A DNA stretch of 64,000 nt from NCBI RefSeq assembly GCF_004792295.1, contig NZ_SRRY01000001.1, positions 1,250,501 to 1,314,500 of the forward strand, read 5' to 3'. Below are positions 16,238 through 26,402 of the stretch, piece after piece. The translations under genes were made by a program, and so were the position numbers. Below the pieces are notes generated by a model. That model made no database searches. It worked only from the letters and a program-made list of their open reading frames with translations, and was not told the DNA's origin. Positions within the stretch are counted from its first letter, which is position 1. Each line of letters begins with the position of its first letter. This stretch comes from Pseudoalteromonas sp. MEBiC 03607 (GTDB lineage Bacteria; Pseudomonadota; Gammaproteobacteria; Enterobacterales; Alteromonadaceae).

Positions 16238-17185
16238 TTAATCTTGGCGTTTACCGCAGTGACGGCAATACAGGTTGCGATTGCGGTTTTTAAGTTCGTT
16301 ATGAATCGCTTTATTTGCCTCTTGCTGACTTAAACCCAGCTTATAACGTAGGTTTTCTAAGTGTTCTTCTTCAACAGGCGATAAGTGCCCATCTTCAACG
16401 GCTTCGTGTACTGCATCGGTAAATACTTGTCTACGTTTACGTAACTGCTCAGAAAAGCTTGAAGCTAGCAAACCGGTTGGAATAGCCACCATGCCCATAC
16501 TCACTAATGTAATGGCACCACCAAATAAGCGACCTAGGGGAGTCACAGGCACGACATCGCCATAACCAACGGTTGTTAGTGTCACCATTGCCCACCACAT
16601 TGCAGCAGGGATGGAGCCAAACTTATCTGGCTGTACATCGTGTTCAATTAAATAAATACCGCATGAGGCAATTATTAGCACCACGGCCATAATAAAAAAA
16701 GCCGCAAGTAGTGAACTACTTTCTTCTTTGAATGAGTTTAAGAGTAGTTGCATCGCCCTTGAATAGCGTGTGAGCTTAAAGATACGCATTAACCTAAGCA
16801 CCCGTAAGAAGCGTAAATCAACACTCACAAAGACCATCAGAATGGTGGGTAAAATTGCGATAAGGTCAATCAGCGCCAACGGCGAAAAGAAATATCGAAT
16901 GCGAATCTTTGAGTTTGTCAGCGTGCTTTCTTTATGCACGCTTTTATCTACACAAGACCAAAGCCTGAGCACATATTCTAAGGTGAAGATACCGACAGAA
17001 ACCAGCTCAATCATTAAAAATTCATGATGATATTGCTTTGCTAAAGGAGCAACCGACTCCAACACAATCGCAATCACATTGACCATAATCATCGACATCA
17101 AAAACACGTCAAGTGCGCGTCCTATACGCCGGTATTTGCCATTACCTTCAAAAACCCGTGCAGTGTAATTTCTTAAACGATGCAA
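16238..17185 (-). CDS. Voltage-gated ion channel, Kv-type
   Basis: This is a 315-residue membrane protein with six predicted helices. S4 carries regularly spaced Arg residues (LRFLRVLRLMRIFKLTRYSRAM). The pore filter reads TLTTVGYGDVVPVTPLGR, the potassium selectivity signature TVGYGD. The C-terminal tail is cytoplasmic and ends with CRHCGKRQD, a possible half zinc-binding site. The start is TTG at 17185 with only a weak ribosome site; the N-terminal RVFEGNGKYRRIGRALD is typical of the family, so a shorter start is unlikely. It lies 15 bases after the stop of the leftward acetyltransferase gene, so the two may be co-transcribed. The likely function is potassium flux that responds to membrane potential. 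Confidence 0.88.
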   Translation of the reverse strand: MHRLRNYTARVFEGNGKYRRIGRALDVFLMSMIMVNVIAIVLESVAPLAKQYHHEFLMIELVSVGIFTLEYVLRLWSCVDKSVHKESTLTNSKIRIRYFFSPLALIDLIAILPTILMVFVSVDLRFLRVLRLMRIFKLTRYSRAMQLLLNSFKEESSSLLAAFFIMAVVLIIASCGIYLIEHDVQPDKFGSIPAAMWWAMVTLTTVGYGDVVPVTPLGRLFGGAITLVSMGMVAIPTGLLASSFSEQLRKRRQVFTDAVHEAVEDGHLSPVEEEHLENLRYKLGLSQQEANKAIHNELKNRNRNLYCRHCGKRQD

Positions 17186-17200
17186 AATAATGATCCAGTT

Positions 17201-19870
17201 TTAGTTTAGTTTTAGCACCATATTAATGCTGCCTTCTTCAAAGTCGCGGGTGATCTTAAACCCGAGCTTTCGTGCCAGTTCAATCATGCCGGTGTTTTCC
17301 GGCAAAGTGATGCCTGCAATTTGTTTAACGCCTTGGTTTTTACAATGCTCAATCGCCGCATTCATTAATATTGTACCAAGCCCTAAACCTTGGCAATCAG
17401 AGCGCACCACAATTGCAAACTCAGCATCGAGCTTGTCAGGATCCATCAATACACGAGATACACCTAACGTGCAGGCTGAACCATTTTGCTCTTGGCTAAC
17501 AATAAACGCCATTTCTCGGTCGTAATCGATTTGCGTCATTTTTGCGAGTTGATCATGATTAAATTGCGGTAATTCACCGAAGAAACGCTTATATCTGTCT
17601 TCTTTACTTAATGATTGATCAAACTCTAAGTGTGCTTGCTCATCTTCCGGTTTAATAGGCCTTAGCTGTGCTTGGGTATTGTTTTTTAGCGTAACTTCTT
17701 TAACTAATTCAATCGGGTAGGGGCGAATGCACAAGCGTTTACGGTTCGCTTTTGCTTTATAACGGCTAAGGCCAATGGTCGCATCAAGTACCAAAAACTG
17801 CCCGTTGCTGGCTAAAATAGGATTTAGCTCAACACTGGTAATATCAGGTTGGTCGATAACAAGCTGTGAGATACGAGTAAGTAGGGCACATAAACGGTAT
17901 TTATCGACTTTTTCTGGTAGCACGCGGTCTTTAAGAACCCCTTTATCGTGCGCCGCAGCAATCAGGTATTTTGCCAAGTTCATATTTAGTGGTGGTAATG
18001 CCACTGCGGCTTGAGCGAACTCAAGTCCGGTGCCAGCTTCACCCAGTAAGATCACCGGGCCAAAGTTCGGCTCTGTTTTAATAGCGATGCGCAGTTCATT
18101 AGCACCTGCTCGCGGCGCCATTTTTTGTAATGAAAAGCCTTCAATATGCGCATCAGGGTAGGTGTTTTTGATTCGTAGCAGCATGGCAAAGGCTGTTTGC
18201 TCAACTTCTTGCGCATCATTTAAATTAAGTACCACACCACCGACTTCTGATTTAGAAGGAATACTTGGGCTAATAAGTTTCAACGCTACCGGAAAACCTA
18301 GCTCTATGGCTTGTTCTTTGGCTTCTGTTGGCGTGTAAGCAACCTCAGTTTGAATACAATCAATACCATAATGAGTGAGAATTTGGCTTGCTTCATGGGT
18401 TGATAAATAGCTTTGCTCTTCGGCTAAAAACTCATTCACTACAGCCCGAGCTGCGTCTTTATTTATTTTTGCATCATCTGTGTTTGACTCTGGTGTTTGC
18501 GTTAAATGCTTTTGGTTACGGCGATAACTTACCAAGTGCATAAAGGCACCAACTGCACCTTCAGGTGTACGGTAGGTCGGAATGGCATTATTGGCACATA
18601 CTTTTCGCGCAGCATACGCGGCATCTTCACCCATAAAATTAGTCATAACATAAGGGCGAGCCATCTTCGGGATTTTCTCTAAGGTTTCGACAATGATCTC
18701 TGCATAGTCTTCACTCGGTGCAAGCGCTGATGGGGTATGAATGATCAGCAGGTTTTTAACTTCTTTAGCTTGCAATAAGATTTCTAACGCTTGTTGATAG
18801 CGTCTTGGCGCTGAGTCGCCAAAAATATCCACCGGATTTGAGGTCATCTCCGATTGCGGGATAACCTTATTAAGTGCAGCTCTGGTCTCGTCGCTGAGCT
18901 CAGCCAGCTTACCTGAGCTTTGTAATAGCGTATCAACGGCCATGACACCTGGGCCGCCGCCATTGGTTAAAATAGTCAGTTGCTCGACTTTAAGTAATTT
19001 GGGGTGCATTGCTAGCGTTTGTGTAGCAGCAAAAAGCTCTCGTAGGTCGTTTACTCTTAGCATACCCGCTCGTTGGAATAGCGCATCATAGACCGCATCT
19101 GAGCTTTGTTTGCCACCGGTATGGATCTCTGCGGCAAGCGCTCCGGCACTGGTTTTACCGGTTTTAATAGCAATTACGGGTTTACTAAACGCAGCGGCTC
19201 GCGCTGCAGAAATAAAGCTGCGAATATCTTCAATATTATCGATATACAACAAGATGGCCTTGGTTTTAGCATCTCGGCCTAAAAAGTCGAGTAACTCATC
19301 AAAGTCGATATCTAGGCAATCACCCACAGACACAAAATATGAAAAGCCTATCTCTTTGTTTTTCGCCCAATCAAGAATGGTTGAGCAAACAGCAGCTGAT
19401 TGCGATACAAAGGCGAGCTTTCCAGGGCTTGCAACTGTATGTGAAAAACTGGCATTTAAGCCAATATGAGGAATGAGTAAGCCCAAGCAATTTGGCCCAA
19501 GCAAAGATACATTAGCTGCAAGGGCAGCTTCTTTCAGTGCTTGTTTTTGTTCTACGTTTAATCCCGCAGCAATTACCACTGCATGTTTGCAGCCAAGCTC
19601 ACCTAGCTCATTAATGATGTTAATTAAGGTATTCTTGTTAGTACAAATAACCGCAAGGTCGGGTACTTTTGGTAACGCTGCTATACTTGGATAAGCTAAT
19701 ACACCATGTACAGCACTGTGATTTAAACTAACAGGCATGATAGGGCCTTTAAAACCCCCTTGCAGCAGATTGCGCATCACCACAAAGCCAGCACGATTTG
19801 GAGAGTTAGAGGCGCCAATTACAGCGACCGATTTAGGGTTAAAAAATTGGCTAATACGTTTAACGCTCAT
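17201..19870 (-). CDS. patZ: PatZ-like protein lysine acetyltransferase (ACD ligase-GNAT fusion)
   Basis: This 889-residue protein has the domain order of E. coli PatZ (886 residues). A CoA-binding domain comes first (SVAVIGASNSPNRAGFVVMRNLL), then a succinyl-CoA-ligase-like region, an ATP-grasp domain (about 495-715) and a C-terminal GNAT domain (RSDCQGLGLGTILMNAAIEH). PatZ acetylates lysines of acetyl-CoA synthetase and other metabolic enzymes. Unlike E. coli PatZ, the catalytic His of ADP-forming acyl-CoA synthetases appears to be kept (AAEIHTGG, about His250), so a residual ligase activity is possible. I start at the ATG at 19870, with AAAGGAAA upstream and alignment to the E. coli start; an upstream in-frame start would add 21 residues. 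Confidence 0.85.
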   Translation of the reverse strand: MSVKRISQFFNPKSVAVIGASNSPNRAGFVVMRNLLQGGFKGPIMPVSLNHSAVHGVLAYPSIAALPKVPDLAVICTNKNTLINIINELGELGCKHAVVIAAGLNVEQKQALKEAALAANVSLLGPNCLGLLIPHIGLNASFSHTVASPGKLAFVSQSAAVCSTILDWAKNKEIGFSYFVSVGDCLDIDFDELLDFLGRDAKTKAILLYIDNIEDIRSFISAARAAAFSKPVIAIKTGKTSAGALAAEIHTGGKQSSDAVYDALFQRAGMLRVNDLRELFAATQTLAMHPKLLKVEQLTILTNGGGPGVMAVDTLLQSSGKLAELSDETRAALNKVIPQSEMTSNPVDIFGDSAPRRYQQALEILLQAKEVKNLLIIHTPSALAPSEDYAEIIVETLEKIPKMARPYVMTNFMGEDAAYAARKVCANNAIPTYRTPEGAVGAFMHLVSYRRNQKHLTQTPESNTDDAKINKDAARAVVNEFLAEEQSYLSTHEASQILTHYGIDCIQTEVAYTPTEAKEQAIELGFPVALKLISPSIPSKSEVGGVVLNLNDAQEVEQTAFAMLLRIKNTYPDAHIEGFSLQKMAPRAGANELRIAIKTEPNFGPVILLGEAGTGLEFAQAAVALPPLNMNLAKYLIAAAHDKGVLKDRVLPEKVDKYRLCALLTRISQLVIDQPDITSVELNPILASNGQFLVLDATIGLSRYKAKANRKRLCIRPYPIELVKEVTLKNNTQAQLRPIKPEDEQAHLEFDQSLSKEDRYKRFFGELPQFNHDQLAKMTQIDYDREMAFIVSQEQNGSACTLGVSRVLMDPDKLDAEFAIVVRSDCQGLGLGTILMNAAIEHCKNQGVKQIAGITLPENTGMIELARKLGFKITRDFEEGSINMVLKLN

Positions 19871-20039
19871 GCTGTTTCCTTTGCTTGCGCTGTTTGTTAA
19901 AACTTCAGGGTCTGTTAAGTTTAATACACCCAAACTAGAACCGACACGCTTCTAAAGTATTAATAGTTATACTCATAAGATAACCTGTTTATAACTACTT
20001 TTCGAGTCAAAAACAGTGACCTACATCAAGGAGAAAAGC

Positions 20040-20756
20040 ATGAATAAGACGCAACCATTTAATATCGTTATTGCAGCGTGCGCATTGGCGGTTGGTTTGC
20101 TTGGATTAGGTTTTATATTGAAAAGTGCAGCCCTTGATGTAAAAGGCATGGAGCGCACCGTCCACGTTAAAGGTTTAGCGGAAATGGAAGTGCCAGCCGA
20201 CACCGTTATTTGGCCGTTACAGTTTTCTGATGCCGATAACAACCTCGAAAAACTAGTTGGTCGGGTTGAAGAGAAAAGCGATGCGGTTGTGGCTTTTTTA
20301 AAGCTACATGGTTTTAGCGATGAAGAAATAAGCCTCGGCAGCCAATCAATTATTGATAAACAAGCTCGTGAATATGGCGGCGAAAATCAGCAGTTTCGTT
20401 ATATTGCCCGTAATAATGTTATTGTTTATTCAAATGATATTGAAAAAGTACAGCATGCGCTAGGCGAAGTAAGCCAATTAGCTAAGCAAGGCATTGCGAT
20501 AGTACAAGACAATTACGAAACGCGTATTCAATATTTATTTAATGGCTTAAATGAAATCAAGCCTAATATGATTCAAGAGGCAACCGAAAAAGCCCGTGAA
20601 GTGGCAATGAAATTTGCTAAAGACTCTCAGTCTAAGTTGGGTAAAATTAAAACCGCCCACCAAGGCCAGTTTTCAATTTCTGATAGAGATTCAAACACGC
20701 CTCAGCTGAAAAAAGTGCGTGTTGTTACCAGTGTAGAATATTATTTATCTGACTAA
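20040..20756 (+). CDS. SIMPL (DUF541) domain protein
   Basis: This 238-residue protein has an N-terminal membrane helix or uncleaved signal (about 8-30). A SIMPL/DUF541 domain follows: HVKGLAEMEVPADTVIWPLQFSDADNNL, then RYIARNNVIVYSNDIEKV and a C-terminal EATEKAREVAMKFAKDSQSKLG. Family members are periplasmic or envelope-bound, form oligomers in some species and have been linked to stress tolerance, but no biochemical role is settled. The start is the ATG at 20040, with AAGGAG directly upstream. It diverges from patZ and overlaps the convergent flippase gene by 12 bases. Confidence 0.82.
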   Translation: MNKTQPFNIVIAACALAVGLLGLGFILKSAALDVKGMERTVHVKGLAEMEVPADTVIWPLQFSDADNNLEKLVGRVEEKSDAVVAFLKLHGFSDEEISLGSQSIIDKQAREYGGENQQFRYIARNNVIVYSNDIEKVQHALGEVSQLAKQGIAIVQDNYETRIQYLFNGLNEIKPNMIQEATEKAREVAMKFAKDSQSKLGKIKTAHQGQFSISDRDSNTPQLKKVRVVTSVEYYLSD

Positions 20757-22001
20757 ACCCAATACCACAGATAAAGACAGCCGCATGCGTGTACATACAA
20801 TAACCATGCGGCAAAGCGCACCAAGCATAAAACCACCACTAAACGCCACAGCCACCCCCAATAAGCCAAACTGATCTTTTAACAGCATCGCTATCAAAAC
20901 CGTGATGCTGGTTGCACCCAGTAATACATACAAGTTGATCAGCGGGTTCCCTTTTAACTTGATCATACTACTGGCTAAAATTCTTGCTGGTAGTAACAAC
21001 TGCCCGAGTAACAGCAGCATTAAAATCCAAAACCCTTCTTCTAATTGGCTTTCACCATATAAATTAAGTAGCGGTTTTGCGAGCAGGGCAAGTAGCAAGA
21101 TAGCGGCAAAGTTAAAGCGCCACAGCACTTTCATTAACTCACTAAGTTGCTGAGCGGTTGTCTCATCGGCCATTAAAATGGGTTTTAAATATTGGTTGGC
21201 GGCATTGCCTAAAATAGTCAGTAAGCCGGCAATCACCACCGCAGGAAAGAAGATACTTACGCCTTGTGCACCAAACCAGTGATGCACCAGTAATACATCG
21301 AGTTTTGCGACTAATACAGTGCCTGCACCACTGGCGAGCATGATCAATGAGTCTTTACACCATTGCTTGGTTTGGTAGCGGGCAGTACTTGCGACGATCA
21401 TTTTCTTGATTAACCAATATTGATAACTGACTACACACAACATGCTACAAAACAACAAGATGCAAATCTCGACTAAAGATAAGTCGCCACGTATCAAATA
21501 AACTAAGAAACAAAAACCCGCGGTTAATAATTCAAAGATACATTGCTGCGTTATCAGGCCTATTTTGGGTTTGTTTAAAGCCACTAAAAAAGCAGATTGG
21601 CTTTGCATAATGGCGCCAATCGGCACCAGTAACAGTAAATAAATTACATGTTCTTTGGCGCTTTGATGCGGCGAAATGGCCTGAAAGCTGCTCACCACAG
21701 CTGCAACAAAAATCACCCCGAATAAACAAGATGCAGCTAAATAAACATGCTTTAAGCCACGCAGTAAATCATGTTGTTGAGCTTTGTAGAGCGGATAGCT
21801 AATACGCATTAACGACGATGCAAAGCCCATGCTCGCTGGTAACAAAAGAATTTCACAAAGTGCGAGTAACGCGGCGAAAGTGCCAAACTCATCATTACTT
21901 AATAACCTTGCAAGGCACAAGGTAAGAACAATACGGCTACCATGGTTAAGGGCGGTAAAACTGCTGAGCGATAAAAACGCTTTAACAACATCCTTATTCA
22001 T
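20745..22001 (-). CDS. Polysaccharide flippase-like membrane protein (MOP superfamily)
   Basis: This 418-residue protein has about 12 hydrophobic segments. The N-terminus reads AFLSLSSFTALNHGSRIVLTLCLARLLSNDEFGTFAALLAL, the usual opening of Wzx/polysaccharide-biosynthesis exporters of the MOP superfamily. No glycosyltransferase or polymerase gene is nearby, so the cargo is unknown and it is not part of a visible polysaccharide locus. It starts four bases after the stop of the ankyrin-like gene, so the two form a pair. Its end overlaps the convergent SIMPL gene by 12 bases. Confidence 0.75.
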   Translation of the reverse strand: MNKDVVKAFLSLSSFTALNHGSRIVLTLCLARLLSNDEFGTFAALLALCEILLLPASMGFASSLMRISYPLYKAQQHDLLRGLKHVYLAASCLFGVIFVAAVVSSFQAISPHQSAKEHVIYLLLLVPIGAIMQSQSAFLVALNKPKIGLITQQCIFELLTAGFCFLVYLIRGDLSLVEICILLFCSMLCVVSYQYWLIKKMIVASTARYQTKQWCKDSLIMLASGAGTVLVAKLDVLLVHHWFGAQGVSIFFPAVVIAGLLTILGNAANQYLKPILMADETTAQQLSELMKVLWRFNFAAILLLALLAKPLLNLYGESQLEEGFWILMLLLLGQLLLPARILASSMIKLKGNPLINLYVLLGATSITVLIAMLLKDQFGLLGVAVAFSGGFMLGALCRMVIVCTRMRLSLSVVLGLVR

Positions 22002-22005
22002 GAAG

Positions 22006-22689
22006 TTATTGATTAAGGGCGTTTAATAACTGCGCCGTTGGCACTTGCAAATAGGCCGCACACAGTAAAACTTTACTGTCGGCACTCGTTGGTTGATTGG
22101 CACCATAAAATTGTTTAAGGGTGTTTATTAAGGTACTGACTGCGCTAGGGCTGTGGCTTTGGTCGACTTCCATCATGGCTAATAATGCGGAGAACTCATG
22201 TTTTGCTAGCATTTGAGTCGTACTGTTTTGCGCTATAAAGCAACCAATAGGAGTGAGCTGCTGTTTATTCAATGTTTTTAAAGCAACGCCTAAGCTTTCG
22301 TTGCTTTCAAATAACATTAACGAGCGTAAATAGTTAAAGGGGAGTTTATCTGCCTGACACAGCGTAAATAAATGATGTAGTAGGGTGTTACCTTGGTTGT
22401 CTGTAACACAAAAGGCATTTTGAAACTTAAGGCCAGGTGTGAAAAAGCTCAGCTTATCAATATCATCAATCAAGGCAACAGCTTCGCTTGGCAGCGGGCT
22501 TGCTTCAAGTAAATGCGCAGCAACATTTTGTAAAAACAGGTATTTAACTTCACTACTGCAAGCTAATTGATAGATATGCTGTAACTGTGCCGCTTGTAAA
22601 ACCCCCGACAAGCTTTGATAATCGGCAATAAGTTCTTTTAACTGATGATGTTGAAGTCGGCTGTTCAGTTGCTCTATCGCGCTTTGCAT
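22006..22689 (-). CDS. Ankyrin-like protein of unknown function
   Basis: This is a 227-residue soluble, Leu-rich and mostly helical protein that I cannot place in a named family. Two stretches look like ankyrin repeats: DNQGNTLLHHLFTLCQAD, and NKQQLTPIGCFIAQN followed by a helix pair. There is no signal peptide or membrane segment. It is immediately upstream of the flippase gene (four-base gap), which suggests co-expression and perhaps a role on the cytoplasmic face of that transporter, but this is only a guess from position. Confidence 0.55.
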   Translation of the reverse strand: MQSAIEQLNSRLQHHQLKELIADYQSLSGVLQAAQLQHIYQLACSSEVKYLFLQNVAAHLLEASPLPSEAVALIDDIDKLSFFTPGLKFQNAFCVTDNQGNTLLHHLFTLCQADKLPFNYLRSLMLFESNESLGVALKTLNKQQLTPIGCFIAQNSTTQMLAKHEFSALLAMMEVDQSHSPSAVSTLINTLKQFYGANQPTSADSKVLLCAAYLQVPTAQLLNALNQ

Positions 22690-22749
22690 GGAATTACCCG
22701 TTTTTTATTATTTATACATTTATAGCTCAACTACTTGTTTAAATAAATA

Positions 22750-22774
22750 AAAAAGGCCGCTGAGCGGCCTTTTT
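22750..22774 (-). terminator. Terminator of the DUF885 gene
   Basis: Arms AAAAAGGCCGC (22750-22760) and GCGGCCTTTTT (22764-22774) enclose TGA. On the minus strand it lies 15 bases after the DUF885 stop codon and ends in a T-run. Confidence 0.85.
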
Positions 22775-22788
22775 CAAGTTTTTATTGC

Positions 22789-24624
22789 TTAAGCTGCTTG
22801 TTTCTTAGCAACCCATTGGTCAACAAACTTCTCTAGTACATTTAATGGTACTGCACCATTTTTAAGTACTACATCGTGGAATTCACGAATATCGAATTTA
22901 TCGCCAAGTTTTTCTTTAGCCCCTTCACGAAGCTCTAAAATTTTCAGCATGCCCACTTTGTATGCCGTTGCTTGTGAAGGCATTACAATGTGACGCTCAA
23001 CCATTTTAACGCCATCAGACGTCGCATTTGGTGTGTTATTTACGTAGTAGTCGATACCTTCTTGACGTGTCCACTTCATAGCGTGGATACCTGTATCTAC
23101 TACTAGTCGACATGCACGCCATAGTTCCATAGCAAGACGACCAAAATCTGAATATGGGTCTTCATATAAGCCCATTTCTTTTGGTACTAGCTCAGAGTAT
23201 AAACCCCAACCTTCAACATACGCTGTGTAGCCACCAAACTTACGGAACTTAGGCACATCCTCAAGCTCTTGCGCGATAGCAATTTGCATGTGGTGGCCTG
23301 GAATACCTTCGTGGTATGCAAGTGCTTCCATTTGGTATGTTGGCATTGCTTCCATGTCGTAAAGGTTTGCGTAATAAATACCTGGGCGTGAACCATCTGG
23401 CGCAGGTTGTTGGTAGAACGCTTTACCTGCTGCTTTTTCACGGAATGCTTCTACAGCTTTAACTTTAAGGTCAGCTTTTGGCTTAACAATGAATAGCTCG
23501 TCTAAACGAGATTTCATGTTATCGATAAGCGCCGTTGCTTCATCAAGGTAACGTTGTTTACCTTCTGCCGTGTTAGGGTAGTAGAACTGCTTATCAGTTT
23601 TCATGAATTGCATGAATGCTTTAAGGTCACCTTCAAAGCCTACTTTGTCTTTGATTGCACGCATTTCGTCGTGAATACGCGCGACTTCAGCTAAACCGAT
23701 TGTGTGAATTTCTTTCGCAGTTAAATCAGTGGTTGTTGTACGTGCTAAGGCGTTATTGTAGAACGCTTCGCCGTCAGGGAATTTCCAAGCACCATCACGG
23801 TCATCAGCGCGTTTTTCTAGCTGAGCTAAGAAATTAATTAACTTAGTATAAGAAGGTTTTACTGCTGCTTTTAAGGCTTTTTCAGCATCGCTGATAAGTG
23901 CTGATTTTTCGCTATCGGCAATCTCTAATGCGTTAACTTTACGTTTAAAGTCAGCAAGTAATGTTGAGTCTTCACCGTCGTGGAATGGTGCGCCGCGTAA
24001 GATATTTTGGCTTGAATCAATCACGTGTGGGAAAACAAACTTAGGCGCGATAATGCCTTTATCTGCACGTACTTCAAGGTCTTTGATTAGTTGATCAATA
24101 ACCGTTGTAACACCATTTAAACGTGAGATATACGCTTTTGCATCAGAGACATCGGCAATTTGATGTTGGTTGATTAAAAACGCAGGGATCATTGAGTGAA
24201 CACCAAACATTTGGTTCACCGGGTAGTTGTAATGACGCCATTTGAAATCAGCAATTTCGTTTTCAAGATCTTGCTTTTTAAGGTCGTAACTTACTTTTGT
24301 TGCGTCATCTAATAGGTCGCGGTTAATTGCGTTAAGCGCAACTAGGTCAGCTTTAGTTTGTTCAAAGTCTTCTAAAACGCGCTCTTCACTGCCATCGTCC
24401 CATTTGTCGTAATCTTTTTTGATGCCCATGTATGTTTGATAAATAGGGCTTTTCATTACGTCACGGTTAAAAGTATCTTCGAAGAAGGCATTAGCTTTAT
24501 CGATTTCACTTTGTACAGGTTGGCTTTGTACACTTGGTGCAGGCGTTGGTTGCTCTTGCATTTGTTGGCAGCCGCCAAGTAATGCAACACTTACCGCCGC
24601 AGCGATGAAGGTCAGTTTACGCAT
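22789..24624 (-). CDS. DUF885 family lipoprotein, probable metallopeptidase
   Basis: This is a 611-residue protein with a lipoprotein signal (lipobox LLGGC, Cys near residue 19) and then a low-complexity Gln/Pro linker. The DUF885 domain contains ALAYHEGIPGHHMQI, where HEGxxGHH resembles a zinc-binding motif, with GWGLYSE following. Related proteins are predicted zinc peptidases of the cell envelope, although few have been tested. The gene is monocistronic: a terminator follows, and a 40-base gap with no overlap separates it from hemW upstream. Confidence 0.82.
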   Translation of the reverse strand: MRKLTFIAAAVSVALLGGCQQMQEQPTPAPSVQSQPVQSEIDKANAFFEDTFNRDVMKSPIYQTYMGIKKDYDKWDDGSEERVLEDFEQTKADLVALNAINRDLLDDATKVSYDLKKQDLENEIADFKWRHYNYPVNQMFGVHSMIPAFLINQHQIADVSDAKAYISRLNGVTTVIDQLIKDLEVRADKGIIAPKFVFPHVIDSSQNILRGAPFHDGEDSTLLADFKRKVNALEIADSEKSALISDAEKALKAAVKPSYTKLINFLAQLEKRADDRDGAWKFPDGEAFYNNALARTTTTDLTAKEIHTIGLAEVARIHDEMRAIKDKVGFEGDLKAFMQFMKTDKQFYYPNTAEGKQRYLDEATALIDNMKSRLDELFIVKPKADLKVKAVEAFREKAAGKAFYQQPAPDGSRPGIYYANLYDMEAMPTYQMEALAYHEGIPGHHMQIAIAQELEDVPKFRKFGGYTAYVEGWGLYSELVPKEMGLYEDPYSDFGRLAMELWRACRLVVDTGIHAMKWTRQEGIDYYVNNTPNATSDGVKMVERHIVMPSQATAYKVGMLKILELREGAKEKLGDKFDIREFHDVVLKNGAVPLNVLEKFVDQWVAKKQAA

Positions 24625-24664
24625 TATCGTTCCTTTGTAGTTGTTAGAAATTTAATTATAATTC

Positions 24665-25798
24665 TTAAACGAATAATTCTAGCAGGTCATTCAAAAAACG
24701 TTGGCCTTTAGGGCTTACCTGCCAGTTATCTTTATCATCAATTAGTAGGCCTTTTGCAATCGCTTCAGTCAAGGCTTGTTCCTGACTTTGCAATGACAAA
24801 CTTGTAAGCAAAGGTAAATCAGCTTTCGGACACGGTTCAACTAAGCGAAAACGATTCATAAAGAATTCAAAGGCTAAGTCGTCTTTGGTTACTTGCCATT
24901 GCTCATATAAATACGGTTTAGCTAGATCCATATAACCGCGCGGGTGTTTAACTTTTACCGTACGGGTGATGACTTTATTTTCATCAGTAATTTTACCATG
25001 AGCGCCACAGCCGATACCGAGATAATCGCCAAATCGCCAATAATTCAGGTTATGACGGCATTGGTAACCGGGCTTTGCGTAACCTGAGATCTCATATTGC
25101 TCATAACCTGCTGCTGCTAGTAAGGCTTGTCCTTGCTCTTGAATATCCCAAAGGATGTCATCATGAGGCAAGGTCGGTGGCTTAGACGCAAACTGAGTGT
25201 TTGGCTCAATTGTTAGCTGATACCAAGAAATATGGGGAGGATTAAGGGCGATGATTTTTTCAAGGTCGCCCAAGGCATCTTCAAGAGATTGTCCGGGTAA
25301 GCCATGCATTAAATCGAGGTTAAAGCTGTTTAGCCCAGCTTGGTGCGCCTGTTTAGCCGCATAGCTTGCTTCATCTGCACCATGGATGCGGCCAAGGGCT
25401 TTTAGCTTGTCGTTTTGCATGCTTTGCACACCAATCGAAATACGATTAATACCAGCGGCAACATACTCTTTAAAGCGACCGGTTTCAACAGTACCTGGGT
25501 TAGCCTCTAGGGTAATTTCACAGTCATCGCTTAGGCCAATTAACCTGTCAACTTCACCAAGCAGGCGAGTATAAGCGTCACCGGTTAATAAGCTTGGAGT
25601 CCCGCCACCAATAAAAATACTGTGGATTTTACGCCCTTGTACTAGGTGCAAATCGGCCTTAAGATCATCAATAAGATGCTGAACGTATTCTTTCTCGGGG
25701 ATTGTGCCTTTTTGGCCATGGCTATTAAAGTCACAGTATGGGCACTTTTGCACGCACCAAGGTACGTGCACATATAAACTTAAAGGCGGTAAACTCAC
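24665..25798 (-). CDS. hemW: Radical SAM heme chaperone HemW
   Basis: This is a 377-residue radical SAM protein. The iron-sulfur motif CxxxCxxC occurs as [13 protein letters not shown] near residue 16-24, with the extra preceding Cys typical of HemW (WCVQKCPYC). The GGGTPSLL and GVQSMQ motifs for SAM binding are present. HemW is related to oxygen-independent coproporphyrinogen oxidase (HemN) but acts as a heme-insertion chaperone rather than a decarboxylase. The gene overlaps the rdgB stop by four bases, the usual arrangement in gammaproteobacteria. Confidence 0.93.
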   Translation of the reverse strand: MSLPPLSLYVHVPWCVQKCPYCDFNSHGQKGTIPEKEYVQHLIDDLKADLHLVQGRKIHSIFIGGGTPSLLTGDAYTRLLGEVDRLIGLSDDCEITLEANPGTVETGRFKEYVAAGINRISIGVQSMQNDKLKALGRIHGADEASYAAKQAHQAGLNSFNLDLMHGLPGQSLEDALGDLEKIIALNPPHISWYQLTIEPNTQFASKPPTLPHDDILWDIQEQGQALLAAAGYEQYEISGYAKPGYQCRHNLNYWRFGDYLGIGCGAHGKITDENKVITRTVKVKHPRGYMDLAKPYLYEQWQVTKDDLAFEFFMNRFRLVEPCPKADLPLLTSLSLQSQEQALTEAIAKGLLIDDKDNWQVSPKGQRFLNDLLELFV

Positions 25799-26394
25799 AG
25801 GCCGCCTTTTTGCTGCAATTGCGCAAGTAGTTGTTTTAAAGCTTGGCCGCGATGACTAAGAGCATTTTTTTGCTCTTTAGTAAGCTGAGCGCTAGTGCAT
25901 TGTTCAGACGGTACATAAAACACCGGATCATAACCAAACCCACCTTGACCATCTTGGCTATGGGTGATTTCGCCTTCCCAACTGGCACTACAAATAAGTG
26001 GTGTCGGGTCGTCGGCGTGGCGCATTAATACTAAAACACACCAAAAACGCGCACTACGAACAGGGTTATCAGCAAGCTCTTTTAATAGCTTGTCGATATT
26101 ATCTTGATCACTCGCACCCGCTCCGGCAAAGCGTGCAGAGTACACACCCGGCGCACCATTTAGGCCGTCTACTTCTAGACCTGAGTCATCGGCAATCGCA
26201 GGCATGCCCGTGATCTTTGCCGCATGACGCGCTTTAATAATGGCGTTTTCAACAAATGTGGTGCCTGTCTCTGGTACGTCAGGTACTTGAAAATCACTTT
26301 GTGGAACCACGTTAATATTAAGTGGGCTGAGCATACTTGCCAGCTCTTTTACTTTGCCAGGATTACCCGTGGCTAAAACCAAGGTGTTGTTCAT
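25795..26394 (-). CDS. rdgB: RdgB/HAM1 non-canonical purine NTP pyrophosphatase
   Basis: This 199-residue protein begins with the family signature [14 protein letters not shown]. The other conserved blocks are [35 protein letters not shown] and [11 protein letters not shown]. It hydrolyses dITP, ITP and XTP to monophosphates and so keeps deaminated purines out of DNA. It sits between the DUF4426 gene (eight-base gap) and hemW (four-base overlap) in a leftward unit. Confidence 0.95.
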   Translation of the reverse strand: MNNTLVLATGNPGKVKELASMLSPLNINVVPQSDFQVPDVPETGTTFVENAIIKARHAAKITGMPAIADDSGLEVDGLNGAPGVYSARFAGAGASDQDNIDKLLKELADNPVRSARFWCVLVLMRHADDPTPLICSASWEGEITHSQDGQGGFGYDPVFYVPSEQCTSAQLTKEQKNALSHRGQALKQLLAQLQQKGGL

Positions 26395-26402
26395 AGGGTC
26401 TA

